Program-made: the position numbers and the translations under genes
In this document: in pieces, positions 26,825 through 35,516 of the stretch
Layout: the number at the start of each line of letters is the position of its first letter
Position numbering within the stretch: position 1 is the stretch's first letter
The notes under the pieces: generated by a model
The model's database searches: none
Seen by the model: the letters and a program-made list of their open reading frames with translations, nothing else
What the model was told of the DNA's origin: nothing
Source of the DNA: Dysosmobacter sp. Marseille-Q4140
GTDB taxonomy: Bacteria; Bacillota; Clostridia; Oscillospirales; Oscillospiraceae
DNA length: 64,000 nt
Direction: 5' to 3'
Assembly (NCBI GenBank): GCA_018228705.1
Contig: CP073694.1
Location: 310,001 to 374,000 of the forward strand

Positions 26825-27484
26825 TCACACCACGTAGAAGTACACCGCCAGGTAGTGGAACAGCGACCCCGCCAGGATCAGCAGATGGAAGATCTCGTGG
26901 AAGGTCCACTCCGCGGAGAGATTGGGGCGCCTGACGGCGTAGAACACCGCTCCCACGGAGTAGCACACCCCGCCCAGGGCCACCAGGGTCAGGCAGGGCT
27001 GGCCCAAGGCTGCGAAGTCCCCGGCCAGGAACACCACCGCCCAGCCCATGACCAGGTACACGGCGGTGGAGAGTACCCGGGGCGCGTTGATCCACAGCAG
27101 CTTTGCCAGGATCCCGGCCAGGGCCACACCCCAGAGGATCAGGCAGAAATTCCTCCCCTTGGGCTGGGGCAGCAACACCAGGCAGAAAGGCGTGTAGCTG
27201 CCGGCGATGAGCACATAGATCATACCGTGGTCCATCTTCCGTAGCAGCTTCTTCACGCCGCCGCTGGTGACATCGCCGGGATAGTAATGGTAAACAGCAC
27301 TGGCGGTGTAAAGCGCCACCATGGACGCACAGAAGCACAAAGCCGCCCCCAGAGCCACCCCCGGCGTATGGAGCCGCAATCCCCGCAGCAGCAGCCACAG
27401 CCCGCCCCCCAGTGCTGCCGCCGCTCCGGCGGCGTGGGTCCAGCAGCTGACAGGGTCCTGTGCATGGGTAAATAATTTTCGCAT
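26825..27484 (-). CDS. Hemolysin III / PAQR family membrane protein
   Basis: 219 residues and seven predicted membrane helices. The conserved residues of the family are visible: SAVYHYYP (first His), KKLLRKMDHGMIYVLIAGSYTPF (Asp-His in helix 3; quoted as RKMDHGMIYVLIAGSYTPF) and FHEIFHLLILAGSLFHYLA (two His near the C-terminus). In the related adiponectin receptors these residues bind zinc. The bacterial members' reaction is unclear. ATG 27484 is chosen because AGGAGG lies 7 nt upstream. The leader contains repeated TGTAATA motifs over the promoter. Confidence 0.88.
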   Translation of the reverse strand: MRKLFTHAQDPVSCWTHAAGAAAALGGGLWLLLRGLRLHTPGVALGAALCFCASMVALYTASAVYHYYPGDVTSGGVKKLLRKMDHGMIYVLIAGSYTPFCLVLLPQPKGRNFCLILWGVALAGILAKLLWINAPRVLSTAVYLVMGWAVVFLAGDFAALGQPCLTLVALGGVCYSVGAVFYAVRRPNLSAEWTFHEIFHLLILAGSLFHYLAVYFYVV

Positions 27485-27507
27485 CGTCAAGCCTCCTATT
27501 CCAGGCA

Positions 27508-27558
27508 TATGTAATAGCCATCAATATTATGTAATATGTTTTTTAATATTATATTACA
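27508..27558. promoter_or_regulatory. Repeated TGTAATA motifs around the hemolysin-III promoter
   Basis: ATGTAATA occurs at 27509-27516 and 27529-27536, 20 bp (two helical turns) apart. An inverted copy, ATATTACA, covers the -10 box (27551-27558). The 27530-27537 and 27551-27558 arms form an 8-bp inverted repeat with a 13-bp gap. The arrangement suggests a repressor operator. Confidence 0.55.
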
Positions 27559-27579
27559 CGATATATCTAATAATTGCAA
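27551..27579 (-). promoter_or_regulatory. Promoter of the hemolysin-III gene
   Basis: Minus strand TTGCAA (27574-27579), 17-bp spacer, TAATAT (27551-27556). The leader is about 60 nt. Confidence 0.72.
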
Positions 27580-27618
27580 GTAGTTTATGATCGTGACTCA
27601 AAAATTATGCGTGGGAGC

Positions 27619-27661
27619 AAAAAAAGACAGCGGAGGACATCTGTCCTCCGCTGTCTTTTTT
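27619..27661 (-). terminator. Terminator of the alanine/glycine symporter gene
   Basis: A nearly perfect long stem (AAAAAAGACAGCGGAGGACA and its complement) overlaps the last base of the stop codon. T-runs lie on both strands. Confidence 0.9.
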
Positions 27662-29064
27662 CAATTCCAGCACGCTGTCTTTCCGCCCAGGCCCGCAGTC
27701 TCCGCCCGGAAGGCCGGGTCCTTTCCGGTCCGGCGCTGGGCGGTGTAATCCGCCAGGGCCGCCCGCACCGGCGGGAACAGCAGCACGATCACCGGCAGGT
27801 TGATCAGGGCCATGACACCCATCAGCACGTCCGCCAGGTTCCACACCAGGTTGATCTCCATGCCGGAACCCAGAAAAATCAGCGCCATGGCGTCGATCCG
27901 AAAGAGGACCATGAACTCCCTGGCCGGGATCTTGCCCACGATGTAGCTCAGGCAGTTGTCCACATAGTAGAGGTTGCCGATCAGGGTGGTGAAGGCAAAG
28001 AGCACCATGGCCGCCGTGATAAAGATGGGCCCGGCGGCGCCGAACTCATTCTCCAGGGCCAGCTGCACATAGGGCGCGCCCTTGAGGGCCTCTGCCGGTT
28101 CCACGCCGGAGCACAGCAGCATGAAGGCCGTGGCGGAGCAGACCAGCAGGGTGTCGATGAACACGGAGAGCATCTGGACCAGCCCCTGCTTCACGGGATG
28201 GCTGACCTCGGCGGAGGCGGCGGCGTTGGGGGCGGAGCCCACGCCGGCCTCGTTGGAGAAGAGGCCCCGCTTGATGCCGTACATGACGGCGGAGCCGGTA
28301 AAGCCGCCAAAGATGGCCCGGAAATCAAAGGCGCCGGAGAAGATGGCGCCGAACACCTGGGGCAGGAGCCGCCAGTTCATGGCGATCACCACCACGGCCG
28401 CCAGCACGTACAGCCCGCCCATGACCGGCACCAGGGTGGAGGTGAAGCGGATGATGCGTTTTCCGCCGCCCATGACGCAGTAGCCCACCACCGCCGCCAG
28501 CACGGCGCCGATGACCCAGGGAGTGACGGCGGGATCGTAGAAATCATAGGCAGAGAAGGTGGACTGGAGGTTGTAGGACGCCAGCATGTTGAAGCCGCCG
28601 GCATAGGTCAGCACCAGCGTCACGGCAAATACCACCGCCAGGGGACGGCTGCGCAGAGCCGCCTCGATGTAGTAGGCAGGGCCGCCGTAGCAGCTGCCGT
28701 CCGGGGCCCGGCGCTTGTAGATCTGGGCCAGGGTAGACTCCACGAAGGCCGTGGCGCCGCCCACCAGGGCGATGACCCACATCCAGAACACCGCCCCGGC
28801 GCCTCCGCAGCAGATGGCCGTGGAGATGCCCACGATGTTGCCGGTGCCCACCCGGGAGGCGGTGGAGACCATCAGGGCCTGGAAGGAGGACACGGCGCCC
28901 GCCTCCCGGGGCCGCTCTCCCACCACCCGGATGGACTCCCGGAACAGCCGCAGCTGCACGAACTTCGTCCGCAGGGTAAAATACAGTCCCGCCGCGATCA
29001 GCAGGATCACCAGAAGGTAGGTATAGAGCCAGTCGCTCAGGGTGCCGATCAAGGTTCCCAGCAT
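27661..29064 (-). CDS. Alanine/glycine:cation symporter (AgcS family)
   Basis: 467 residues with 10-11 membrane segments. Family signatures are ASRVGTGNIVGISTAI (near residue 68), FWMWVIALVGGATAFVESTL and GLFSNEAGVGSAPNAAASA (near residue 270). AgcS proteins take up alanine or glycine with sodium or protons. ATG 29064 was chosen since ACGGAG lies 8 nt upstream and the first helix follows directly. The promoter TTGACA-18-TATTCT is about 40 bp upstream. The gene is monocistronic, with a strong terminator touching its stop codon. Confidence 0.93.
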   Translation of the reverse strand: MLGTLIGTLSDWLYTYLLVILLIAAGLYFTLRTKFVQLRLFRESIRVVGERPREAGAVSSFQALMVSTASRVGTGNIVGISTAICCGGAGAVFWMWVIALVGGATAFVESTLAQIYKRRAPDGSCYGGPAYYIEAALRSRPLAVVFAVTLVLTYAGGFNMLASYNLQSTFSAYDFYDPAVTPWVIGAVLAAVVGYCVMGGGKRIIRFTSTLVPVMGGLYVLAAVVVIAMNWRLLPQVFGAIFSGAFDFRAIFGGFTGSAVMYGIKRGLFSNEAGVGSAPNAAASAEVSHPVKQGLVQMLSVFIDTLLVCSATAFMLLCSGVEPAEALKGAPYVQLALENEFGAAGPIFITAAMVLFAFTTLIGNLYYVDNCLSYIVGKIPAREFMVLFRIDAMALIFLGSGMEINLVWNLADVLMGVMALINLPVIVLLFPPVRAALADYTAQRRTGKDPAFRAETAGLGGKTACWN

Positions 29065-29103
29065 GGATCGATTCTCCGTTCTTTTTCTGAAAATTCGCTT
29101 TTC

Positions 29104-29133
29104 AGAATACCAGAAGGTCCTTGTTTTTGTCAA
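29104..29133 (-). promoter_or_regulatory. Promoter of the alanine/glycine symporter
   Basis: Minus strand TTGACA (29128-29133), 18-bp spacer, TATTCT (29104-29109). Confidence 0.75.
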
Positions 29134-29152
29134 TTTATATTTTGCGCTATGC

Positions 29153-29187
29153 AAAAAACAGGAACCGGTTCTCCGGTCCCTGTTTTT
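29153..29187 (-). terminator. Terminator of the lipoprotein gene
   Basis: Stem AAAAACAGG(G)ACCGG with one mismatch, 4-nt loop, and a T6 tail on the minus strand, 25 bp past the stop. Confidence 0.85.
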
Positions 29188-29212
29188 GCCATGCTCAATC
29201 TCGCGCGTCTTT

Positions 29213-30394
29213 TTACGTCAGTGTCTCCGTCTCCGGGTCGAAGGTCAGGCGGCTGGTGCCGCCGTCGGCGGTCTCGCATTTCAACGTCAGCTTGCCGTCC
29301 TCCCGCCAGGCGAGGCCGGTGATGGCAGTCTCCAGGCCGTCCCAGTCCGCAAGGTCGTAGGTACTGCTGCCGGAGCCCTCGCCGGGCTTCTGCCAGCTGA
29401 CGGAAAAGGCCGTGGGCTCCTCCCACAGGGCGGCGCACCAGACCCCGTCGGCGGACCGGAGCTGGTAGCGGGTGACGTTCCACGCCAGGCGGTCCGCCGT
29501 CATGGCCGCCACATCGGGCACCCATTCCGTCCCCTGGAGGGGCGGCACCAGAAAGACCCGCTGGTCACCATACCGCTCCCCGGCGTCCCAGTCGGCGCCG
29601 TCGGAGAGATAGAGGTCCGTGCCGTCAGTGACGATGTAGGAAAGCCGCCGCTCCGCCACCTCCGTGCCGCCGCTGCGCATCCGCCAGAGGAAACCGTCGT
29701 TTTCGCAGATCACATCGATGACCATAGGGGTGCTCTCTCCGTGGTCCTGGACGGTCCTCAGCTGGCAGGGGATCCCCAGGGATGCCTTCTCCAGGAACGT
29801 TCCCACCGCCTCCGCGTTTTCCGTGCCCGCGTCGGTGAAGATCACCGCGCCGGTCCCGGCGGCGTCGGCGGCGCCGTACCGCTCCGGCAGGTCCTCCAGG
29901 GGGCCGAAGCCGTAAGGGGTCTGCGCTGTGTAGGGACTCTCCCCCAGGGAGAATTCCGCGGTCAGCAGGGCGCCGTCCACCTCCTTCACCAGCCGGTACT
30001 CCCCGGCGGCAGGCGCCTCCTCATAGAGCCAGAAGCCGCAGCTCAAGGCCATGGTCTGGCCCGGCTCCAGCGTGTAGCCGATATCGTCCCAGCCCACGCC
30101 GTCCTTCATGGTCAGATCCGTCCAGCCGCCGCCGTCTTTTCTCTGGATGGCGTATGAGGCGCCGAACACCCCTGTGGGCTGATCGGTGTCATTGTGAACG
30201 AAATAGGTATAGCTGGTCAGGGACGGATCGTAGACGTCGTGCTCCAGCTCCATAGTCAGCCCCTCCGGGGCTGGCCCCAACTCCTCTGCCGGAGCGGTCT
30301 GCTCCGGCTCCTCCGCCTGTTCCGCCGTTTGTCCTCCGCCGCAGCCGCTGAGCAGCAAAACCGCCGCCAGCATCCAAAGATATGTCCGTTTCAA
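29213..30394 (-). CDS. Putative lipoprotein, function unknown
   Basis: 393 residues. The signal peptide ends in the lipobox LLLSGC with lipidated Cys at residue 18, followed by a Glu/Ala/Pro-rich linker. Residues about 35-130 (LTMELEHDVYDPS, TQPTGVF-like, GYTLEPGQTMALSCGF) look like an Ig-like beta domain. The remainder has no motif I recognise. The start is TTG at 30394, which has GGGAGG at good distance; the upstream GTG overlaps that site. It is expected on the outer face of the membrane. It is monocistronic and divergent from the ssnA operon. Confidence 0.72.
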   Translation of the reverse strand: MKRTYLWMLAAVLLLSGCGGGQTAEQAEEPEQTAPAEELGPAPEGLTMELEHDVYDPSLTSYTYFVHNDTDQPTGVFGASYAIQRKDGGGWTDLTMKDGVGWDDIGYTLEPGQTMALSCGFWLYEEAPAAGEYRLVKEVDGALLTAEFSLGESPYTAQTPYGFGPLEDLPERYGAADAAGTGAVIFTDAGTENAEAVGTFLEKASLGIPCQLRTVQDHGESTPMVIDVICENDGFLWRMRSGGTEVAERRLSYIVTDGTDLYLSDGADWDAGERYGDQRVFLVPPLQGTEWVPDVAAMTADRLAWNVTRYQLRSADGVWCAALWEEPTAFSVSWQKPGEGSGSSTYDLADWDGLETAITGLAWREDGKLTLKCETADGGTSRLTFDPETETLT

Positions 30395-30506
30395 GGGGGC
30401 CACCTCCCGTTTTTTCTATGGATATAGACGAACCTTTTTGCAAAAGGTTCCATACATTTCCGGCAAACTACACAAAATATGCCTAAAAAATTTTTAGCTC
30501 GCCTTC
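30395..30506. other. Divergent region between the lipoprotein gene and the ssnA promoter
   Basis: Together with the ssnA promoter and leader this forms a 311-bp gap without a gene. It holds a 9-bp hairpin GAACCTTTT-TGC-AAAAGGTTC (30430-30450) in the lipoprotein 5' region and AT-rich sequence. No convincing promoter for the lipoprotein gene was identified. Confidence 0.5.
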
Positions 30507-30535
30507 TTGCATTTTAGCCTGTTCTCCGGTAAAAT
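30507..30535 (+). promoter_or_regulatory. Promoter of the ssnA operon
   Basis: TTGCAT (30507-30512), 17-bp spacer, TAAAAT (30530-30535). Transcription would start near 30542, exactly where the structured leader begins. Confidence 0.78.
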
Positions 30536-30542
30536 ACAAGCA

Positions 30543-30660
30543 TAAGGGAAGAATGATAGCTGCAACGAAGTGCTGCGCGCACGGGCTGACACCTATCATT
30601 CCGCTTTTTTTGATAGGTGTTTCGACCCAAGCATGGGATCGAAGCGCCTTTTTCTTTTAT
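30543..30660 (+). promoter_or_regulatory. Candidate riboswitch/attenuator leader of the ssnA operon
   Basis: Three helices exclude one another. Helix P1: GAATGATAG (30551-30559) with CTATCATTC (30593-30601), enclosing a 33-nt domain with hairpin GTGC/GCAC. Antiterminator: ACACCTATCA (30589/30591 region to 30598) with TGATAGGTGT (30611-30620). Terminator: AGGTGTTTCGACCC (30615-30628) with GGG-A-TCGAAGCGCCT (30635-30649, two GU pairs, one bulge), followed by TTTTTCTTTT. P1 blocks the antiterminator, so a ligand stabilising P1 would cause termination. It does not match the canonical purine aptamer that I know. Confidence 0.72.
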
Positions 30661-30705
30661 TCAGTTTACATTTCACCGAGGGAATTTTGAAGGAGGTACA
30701 ACTTT

Positions 30706-32049
30706 ATGATCTTACTGGCAAACGGCAAAGTCATTACCAGAGACCCCAACGGCACCGGCTACTACCCCGACGGCGGCGTGGTCACGGACGGCGGCAAAAT
30801 CGTGGAAGTCGGCACCACCGCCGACCTCAAGGCCAAATACCCCCAGGCGGAATTCGTGGATGCCAAGGGCGGCGTCATCATGCCGGGCCTCATCAACGCC
30901 CATACCCACATCTACTCCGCCCTGGCCCGGGGCCTCTCCATCAACGGCTACAACCCCACCAACTTCTACGAGGTGCTGGACGGCCAGTGGTGGTACATCG
31001 ACCGGAACCTGGATCTGGAGGCCACCCGCGCCAGCGCCCAGGCCCTGGTGATCGACTCCATCAAGCAGGGCGTCACCACCATCTTCGACCATCACGCCTC
31101 CTTCTGCGAGATCCCCGGCTCCCTGATGAAGATCGCCGAGGTCACCAAGGAGTTCGGCATGCGTGCCTGCCTTTGCTACGAGGTCAGCGACCGGGACGGC
31201 GAGGAGAAGTCCATCCAGTCCGTCCAGGAGAACAAGGACTTCATCGACTACTGCGAGAAGAATCCCTCCGACATGCTCAAGGCCATGTTCGGCGGCCACG
31301 CCCTGTTCACCATCTCCGACAAGACCTTCGACCGGATGCAGGCCGCCAACAACGGTCGGGTGGGCTACCACATCCATGTCTCCGAGGGCATGAACGACGT
31401 GTACGACAGCCTCCAGAACTACGGCCGCCGTCCCGTCCAGCGGCTCCAGGACCACGGCATCCTGGGCGAAAAGACCATTCTGGGCCACTGCATCCACGTG
31501 AACACCGCCGAAATGGACATCATCAAGGCCACGGACACCATGTGCGTCAACAACCCCGAGTCCAACATGGGCAACGCCGTGGGCTGCTCCCCCATCCTCC
31601 AGCTCTACAAGAAGGGCATTCTGGTGGGCCTGGGTACCGACGCCTACACCAACGACATGCTGGAGAGCATCAAGGTGGCCCTGACCATCCAGCGTCACAA
31701 CGCCTGCATGCCCAATGTGGGCTGGTGCGAGGTGACGGACATGCTCTTCAAGAACAACGCCAAGATGGCGGCGCGCACCGGCTTCCCCACCCTGGGCATC
31801 CTGGCCCCCGGCGCGGCGGCGGACGTCATCGTCATGGACTACAAGCCCTTCACCCCCTTCTCCGACGCCAACATCGACGGCCACATGCTCTTCGGCATGA
31901 CCGGCCGCCAGTGCCAGACCACCATGATCAACGGCAAGATCCTGATGAAGGACCGGGTCCTCACCGAGATCGACGAGGAGGCCGTCAACGCCAAGATCCT
32001 GGAAACCTCCAAGAAGCTCTGGGGCAAGCTGAACCACTGCGAGTACTGA
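30706..32049 (+). CDS. ssnA: Putative aminohydrolase SsnA
   Basis: 447 residues, amidohydrolase superfamily. Metal ligands are seen in INAHTHIYSAL (HxH near residue 64), YHIHVSEG (near 223), LGHCIHVNTAEM (near 259) and GLGTDAYTN (near 308). SsnA is related to guanine and chlorohydrolase-type deaminases and belongs to the anaerobic purine-catabolism gene set (ygeW, ygeX, ygeY, hyuA, ssnA, ygfK, xdh genes) of gut bacteria. AAGGAGGT precedes the ATG. It is the first gene after the attenuator-like leader and is followed at 1 nt by the deaminase gene. The substrate is not proven for this family. Confidence 0.9.
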   Translation: MILLANGKVITRDPNGTGYYPDGGVVTDGGKIVEVGTTADLKAKYPQAEFVDAKGGVIMPGLINAHTHIYSALARGLSINGYNPTNFYEVLDGQWWYIDRNLDLEATRASAQALVIDSIKQGVTTIFDHHASFCEIPGSLMKIAEVTKEFGMRACLCYEVSDRDGEEKSIQSVQENKDFIDYCEKNPSDMLKAMFGGHALFTISDKTFDRMQAANNGRVGYHIHVSEGMNDVYDSLQNYGRRPVQRLQDHGILGEKTILGHCIHVNTAEMDIIKATDTMCVNNPESNMGNAVGCSPILQLYKKGILVGLGTDAYTNDMLESIKVALTIQRHNACMPNVGWCEVTDMLFKNNAKMAARTGFPTLGILAPGAAADVIVMDYKPFTPFSDANIDGHMLFGMTGRQCQTTMINGKILMKDRVLTEIDEEAVNAKILETSKKLWGKLNHCEY

Positions 32050-32050
32050 G

Positions 32051-32518
32051 ATGACCCAGGACGAACAGTTCATGGCGGAGGCCATCCGCCTGTCCGCCCT
32101 GGCGGTGGAGCACGGCAACGAGCCCTTCGGCGCGGTGCTGGTGAAGGACGGCGAGATCGTCTATACCAATGAAAACCAGATCTACACCGCTGCCGACCCC
32201 ACCTTCCACGCCGAGGCCGGGCTCCTGCGCCGGTTCTTCGCCGAGACCCACATCACCGATCTGAGCGGCTATACCCTGTACTCCAGCTGCGAGCCCTGCT
32301 TCATGTGCAGCGGCGCTCTGGTATGGGCAAAGCTGGGGCGGCTGGTCTACGGCGCCAGCGACACCGACCTGGGCGCCCTGCTGGGCGAGACCGGCAGCGC
32401 GTGCAGCGACATGGTGTTCCGCAACTCCCCCCACCGCCCCGCCGTCACGGCCGGTGTGCTGCGGGAGGAGAGCCTGGAGGTGCTCCGGGCCTATTTCGAG
32501 AACCATCAAAAGGGATAA
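32051..32518 (+). CDS. Nucleoside/nucleobase deaminase, guanine deaminase-like
   Basis: 155 residues, cytidine-deaminase fold. The zinc site consists of FHAEAG (His/Glu near residue 53) and SSCEPCFMCSGALVWA (two Cys near residue 81). The EPFGAVLVKDG segment and C-terminal AYFENHQKG-like end resemble the small guanine deaminase GuaD and the TadA group. Given ssnA on one side and ygfK on the other, purine deamination (guanine to xanthine or similar) is the natural reading. TadA-type tRNA editing is less likely in this context. It starts 1 nt after the ssnA stop. Confidence 0.88.
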   Translation: MTQDEQFMAEAIRLSALAVEHGNEPFGAVLVKDGEIVYTNENQIYTAADPTFHAEAGLLRRFFAETHITDLSGYTLYSSCEPCFMCSGALVWAKLGRLVYGASDTDLGALLGETGSACSDMVFRNSPHRPAVTAGVLREESLEVLRAYFENHQKG

Positions 32519-32555
32519 GTGATTTCTTTTTAGGATTTGAGGAGGAAAAAAGCGT

Positions 32556-35507
32556 ATGTCTGAACTGATGATCCCCATTCCCTTCCGGGAACTGATGACC
32601 TGGGTCACCGCCGAGTACCAGCGTGACGGCTCCGTCTTCGGCGTCCACAAGCCCTACAAGGCCGGCGTGAAGAAGCTGCCCATCTTCGGCGAGACCATCG
32701 AGACCGCCTTCGGCCCCGCCGCCGGCCCCAACACCCAGCTGGCTCAGAACATCATCGCCAGCTACTTCGGCGGTGCCCGGTTCTTTGAGCTGAAGACCGT
32801 CCAGAAGATGGACGGCGCGGAGCTGTCCGCCTGCGTCAACCGCCCCTGCATCCTGGCGGAGGACGAGTGCTACAACTGCGAGTGGTCCACGGAGCTGTAC
32901 GTGCCCCAGGCCTTTGAGGAGTATGTGAAGGCCTGGTGCGCCTGCAAGATCATGGCCAAGGTGTACGGTCTGGGCGACCCCAACGGGTTCGTGTTCAACA
33001 TGTCCGTGGGCTACGACCTGGCGGGCATCCAGGGCGAGAAGGTGGACACCTTCCTCAATGGCATGGTGGATGCCTCCCAGACCCCCATCTTCCAGGAGTG
33101 CATCGCCGTTCTGAAGGAGTTCTTCCCCGGCGAGGCCGACTTCATCGACACCATCACCCCCCACGTCTCCGGGTCCGTCACCGTCTCCACCCTCCACGGC
33201 TGCCCGCCGGACGAGATCGAGCGCATCGCCAGCTACCTGATCGAGAAGAAGCACCTGCACACCTTCGTCAAGTGCAACCCCACCATCCTGGGCTATGAGA
33301 CCGCCCGGTCCATTCTGGACGGCATGGGCTACGACTACATCGCCTTTGACGACCACCACTTCAAGGAGGACCTGCAGTACAGCGACGCCGTGCCCATGTT
33401 CCACCGGCTCCAGGCTCTGGCCGACCAGCACGGTCTGGAATTCGGATTGAAGCTCTCCAACACCTTCCCCGTGGACGTGAAGGCCGGGGAGCTGCCCAGC
33501 GAGGAGATGTACATGGCGGGCAAGTCCCTGTTCCCGCTGACCACCACCATGGCCGCCATGATGGCCAAGGAGTTCGGCGGCAAGCTGCGCCTTTCCTACG
33601 CCGGCGGCGCCGACGCCTTCAACATCGACAAGCTCTTCGCCTGCGGCATTTGGCCCATCACCATGGCCACCACAGAGCTCAAGCCCGGCGGCTACCAGCG
33701 CTTCACCCAGATCGGCGACAAGCTGGATGCCATGGACTTCAAGCCCTTCACCGGCGTGGACGTGACCGCCATCGAGGCTCTGAGCCTGGCGGCCCGGTCC
33801 GACAAGTACCATGTCAAGGCCATCAAGCCCCTGCCCCGCCGCAAGCTCTACGAAAAGGTCCCCCTGATGGACTGCTTCACCGCGCCCTGCAAGGGCGGCT
33901 GCCCCATCGGCCAGGACATCCCGGAGTATATTGAGCTCTGCCGCAAGGGCGAGTACGCCTCCGCCCTGCGCCTGATCACCGAGAAGAACCCGCTGCCCTT
34001 CGTTACCGGCACCATCTGCGCCCACAACTGCATGACCAAGTGCATGCGCAACTACTACGACCAGCCGGTAAACATCCGGGCCACCAAGCTGGTGGCCGCC
34101 GAGCGCGGCTACGACGCCTACATGGCCAAGATCAAGGCACCCGCTCCCGCGGCGACCTCCGCCAAGGTGGCCGTCATTGGCGGCGGCCCCACCGGTATGG
34201 CGGCAGCCTACTTCGTGGGCCGGGCCGGCATCCCCGTCACCATCTTCGAGCGCTCCTCCGCCCTGGGCGGCGTGGTCCGGCAGGTGATCCCCGCCTGGCG
34301 CATCTCCGACGCGGCCATCGACAAGGACGTGGCATTGATGGAGAAGATGGGCGCGGAGGTCAAGCTGAACACTGAGGCCCCCTCCGTGGCCGAGCTGAAG
34401 GCCATGGGCTACACCCATATCTTCTTCGCCGTGGGCGCCTGGAAGGCCGGCAAGCTGGACATCCCCGGCAACGTGGTGCCCGTCATCGGCTGGCTGAAGG
34501 ACATGAAGGCCGGCAAGGAAGTGCCTCTGGGCCACGTGGCCGTGGTCGGCGGCGGCAACACTGCCATGGACGCCGCCCGGGCCGCCCTGCGCGCCGGTGC
34601 GAAGTCCTCCACCCTGGTCTACCGCCGCACCAAGAAGTACATGCCCGCCGACGCCGAGGAGCTGGAGCTGGCCATCGCCGACGGCGTGGAGTTCCTGGAG
34701 CTGGTGGCTCCCGTGGAGCAGAAGGACGGCAAGCTGGTCTGCGAGAAGATGAAGCTGGGCGAGCCCGACGAGAAGGGCCGCCGCAAGCCCGTCCCCACCG
34801 GCGAGATGGTGGAGATTCCCTGCGACACGGTCATCTCCGCCGTGGGCGAGAAGGTGGACAGCGAGATCTTTACGAAGAACGGCATCGAGGTGGACGCCAA
34901 GGGCATCCCCGCCTTCAAGACCAACATTGAAGGTGTCTACGCCGGCGGCGACGCCATGCGCGGCCCCGCCACCGTGGTGGAGGGCATCGCCGACGCCCAG
35001 TACTTCGCCAACGCCGTCATCGGCGAGGCCCACAAGTTCGCCATCCCCGCCAAGGCCGTGGCCACCCGGGCCGAGGCCATCGCCAAGAAGGGCATCCTGT
35101 GCGAGTCCGCCAAGTGCGAGGGCGACCGGTGCCTCACCTGCAACGTGGTGTGCCAGGTCTGCGCCGACGTGTGCCCCAACCGGGCCAACGTGGTCGTCGA
35201 GCTGCCGGACGGCCGCCATCAGATCCTCCACGTGGACCGGATGTGCAACGAGTGCGGCAACTGTGCCATTTTCTGCCCCTACGACTCCGCTCCCTATCGT
35301 GACAAGTTCACCCTGTTCCACGACCGCGCCGGCTTCGACGAGAGCGTGAACAACTCCGGCTTCCTGCCCCTGGGCGGCAAGAAGGTCCTGGTCCGGCTGG
35401 AGGGCAAGGTGTTCGAGGCGGACCTCGACAGCAAGAACGATCTCCCCGCCGACATCGAGGTGTTCATCTACACTGTGCTGACCAAGTACAACTATCTGCT
35501 TGGCTGA
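32556..35507 (+). CDS. ygfK: YgfK family oxidoreductase (putative selenate reductase subunit)
   Basis: 983 residues. The N-terminal 430 residues form a dihydroorotate-dehydrogenase-like domain (HGCPPDEIERIASYLI, CNPTILGYE). A GltD-like module follows: cluster-binding APCKGGCPIGQDIPEY (near residue 443), FAD loop VAVIGGGPTGMAAAYFVGR (near 542) and NAD(P) loop VAVVGGGNTAMDAARAAL (near 664). Cysteine motifs CLTCNVVCQVCADVCP (near 855) and CNECGNCAIFCP (near 897) bind 4Fe-4S clusters. In E. coli it is called a putative selenate reductase subunit. In gut anaerobes it is required for purine breakdown. It is the last gene of the operon; AGGAGG lies upstream and a terminator downstream. Confidence 0.93.
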   Translation: MSELMIPIPFRELMTWVTAEYQRDGSVFGVHKPYKAGVKKLPIFGETIETAFGPAAGPNTQLAQNIIASYFGGARFFELKTVQKMDGAELSACVNRPCILAEDECYNCEWSTELYVPQAFEEYVKAWCACKIMAKVYGLGDPNGFVFNMSVGYDLAGIQGEKVDTFLNGMVDASQTPIFQECIAVLKEFFPGEADFIDTITPHVSGSVTVSTLHGCPPDEIERIASYLIEKKHLHTFVKCNPTILGYETARSILDGMGYDYIAFDDHHFKEDLQYSDAVPMFHRLQALADQHGLEFGLKLSNTFPVDVKAGELPSEEMYMAGKSLFPLTTTMAAMMAKEFGGKLRLSYAGGADAFNIDKLFACGIWPITMATTELKPGGYQRFTQIGDKLDAMDFKPFTGVDVTAIEALSLAARSDKYHVKAIKPLPRRKLYEKVPLMDCFTAPCKGGCPIGQDIPEYIELCRKGEYASALRLITEKNPLPFVTGTICAHNCMTKCMRNYYDQPVNIRATKLVAAERGYDAYMAKIKAPAPAATSAKVAVIGGGPTGMAAAYFVGRAGIPVTIFERSSALGGVVRQVIPAWRISDAAIDKDVALMEKMGAEVKLNTEAPSVAELKAMGYTHIFFAVGAWKAGKLDIPGNVVPVIGWLKDMKAGKEVPLGHVAVVGGGNTAMDAARAALRAGAKSSTLVYRRTKKYMPADAEELELAIADGVEFLELVAPVEQKDGKLVCEKMKLGEPDEKGRRKPVPTGEMVEIPCDTVISAVGEKVDSEIFTKNGIEVDAKGIPAFKTNIEGVYAGGDAMRGPATVVEGIADAQYFANAVIGEAHKFAIPAKAVATRAEAIAKKGILCESAKCEGDRCLTCNVVCQVCADVCPNRANVVVELPDGRHQILHVDRMCNECGNCAIFCPYDSAPYRDKFTLFHDRAGFDESVNNSGFLPLGGKKVLVRLEGKVFEADLDSKNDLPADIEVFIYTVLTKYNYLLG

Positions 35508-35516
35508 TAACCCGCC

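Noticed and set aside
30543..30660. Classic guanine/adenine riboswitch before ssnA
   Set aside because: The conserved junction sequences and the two kissing loops of that class are not visible.
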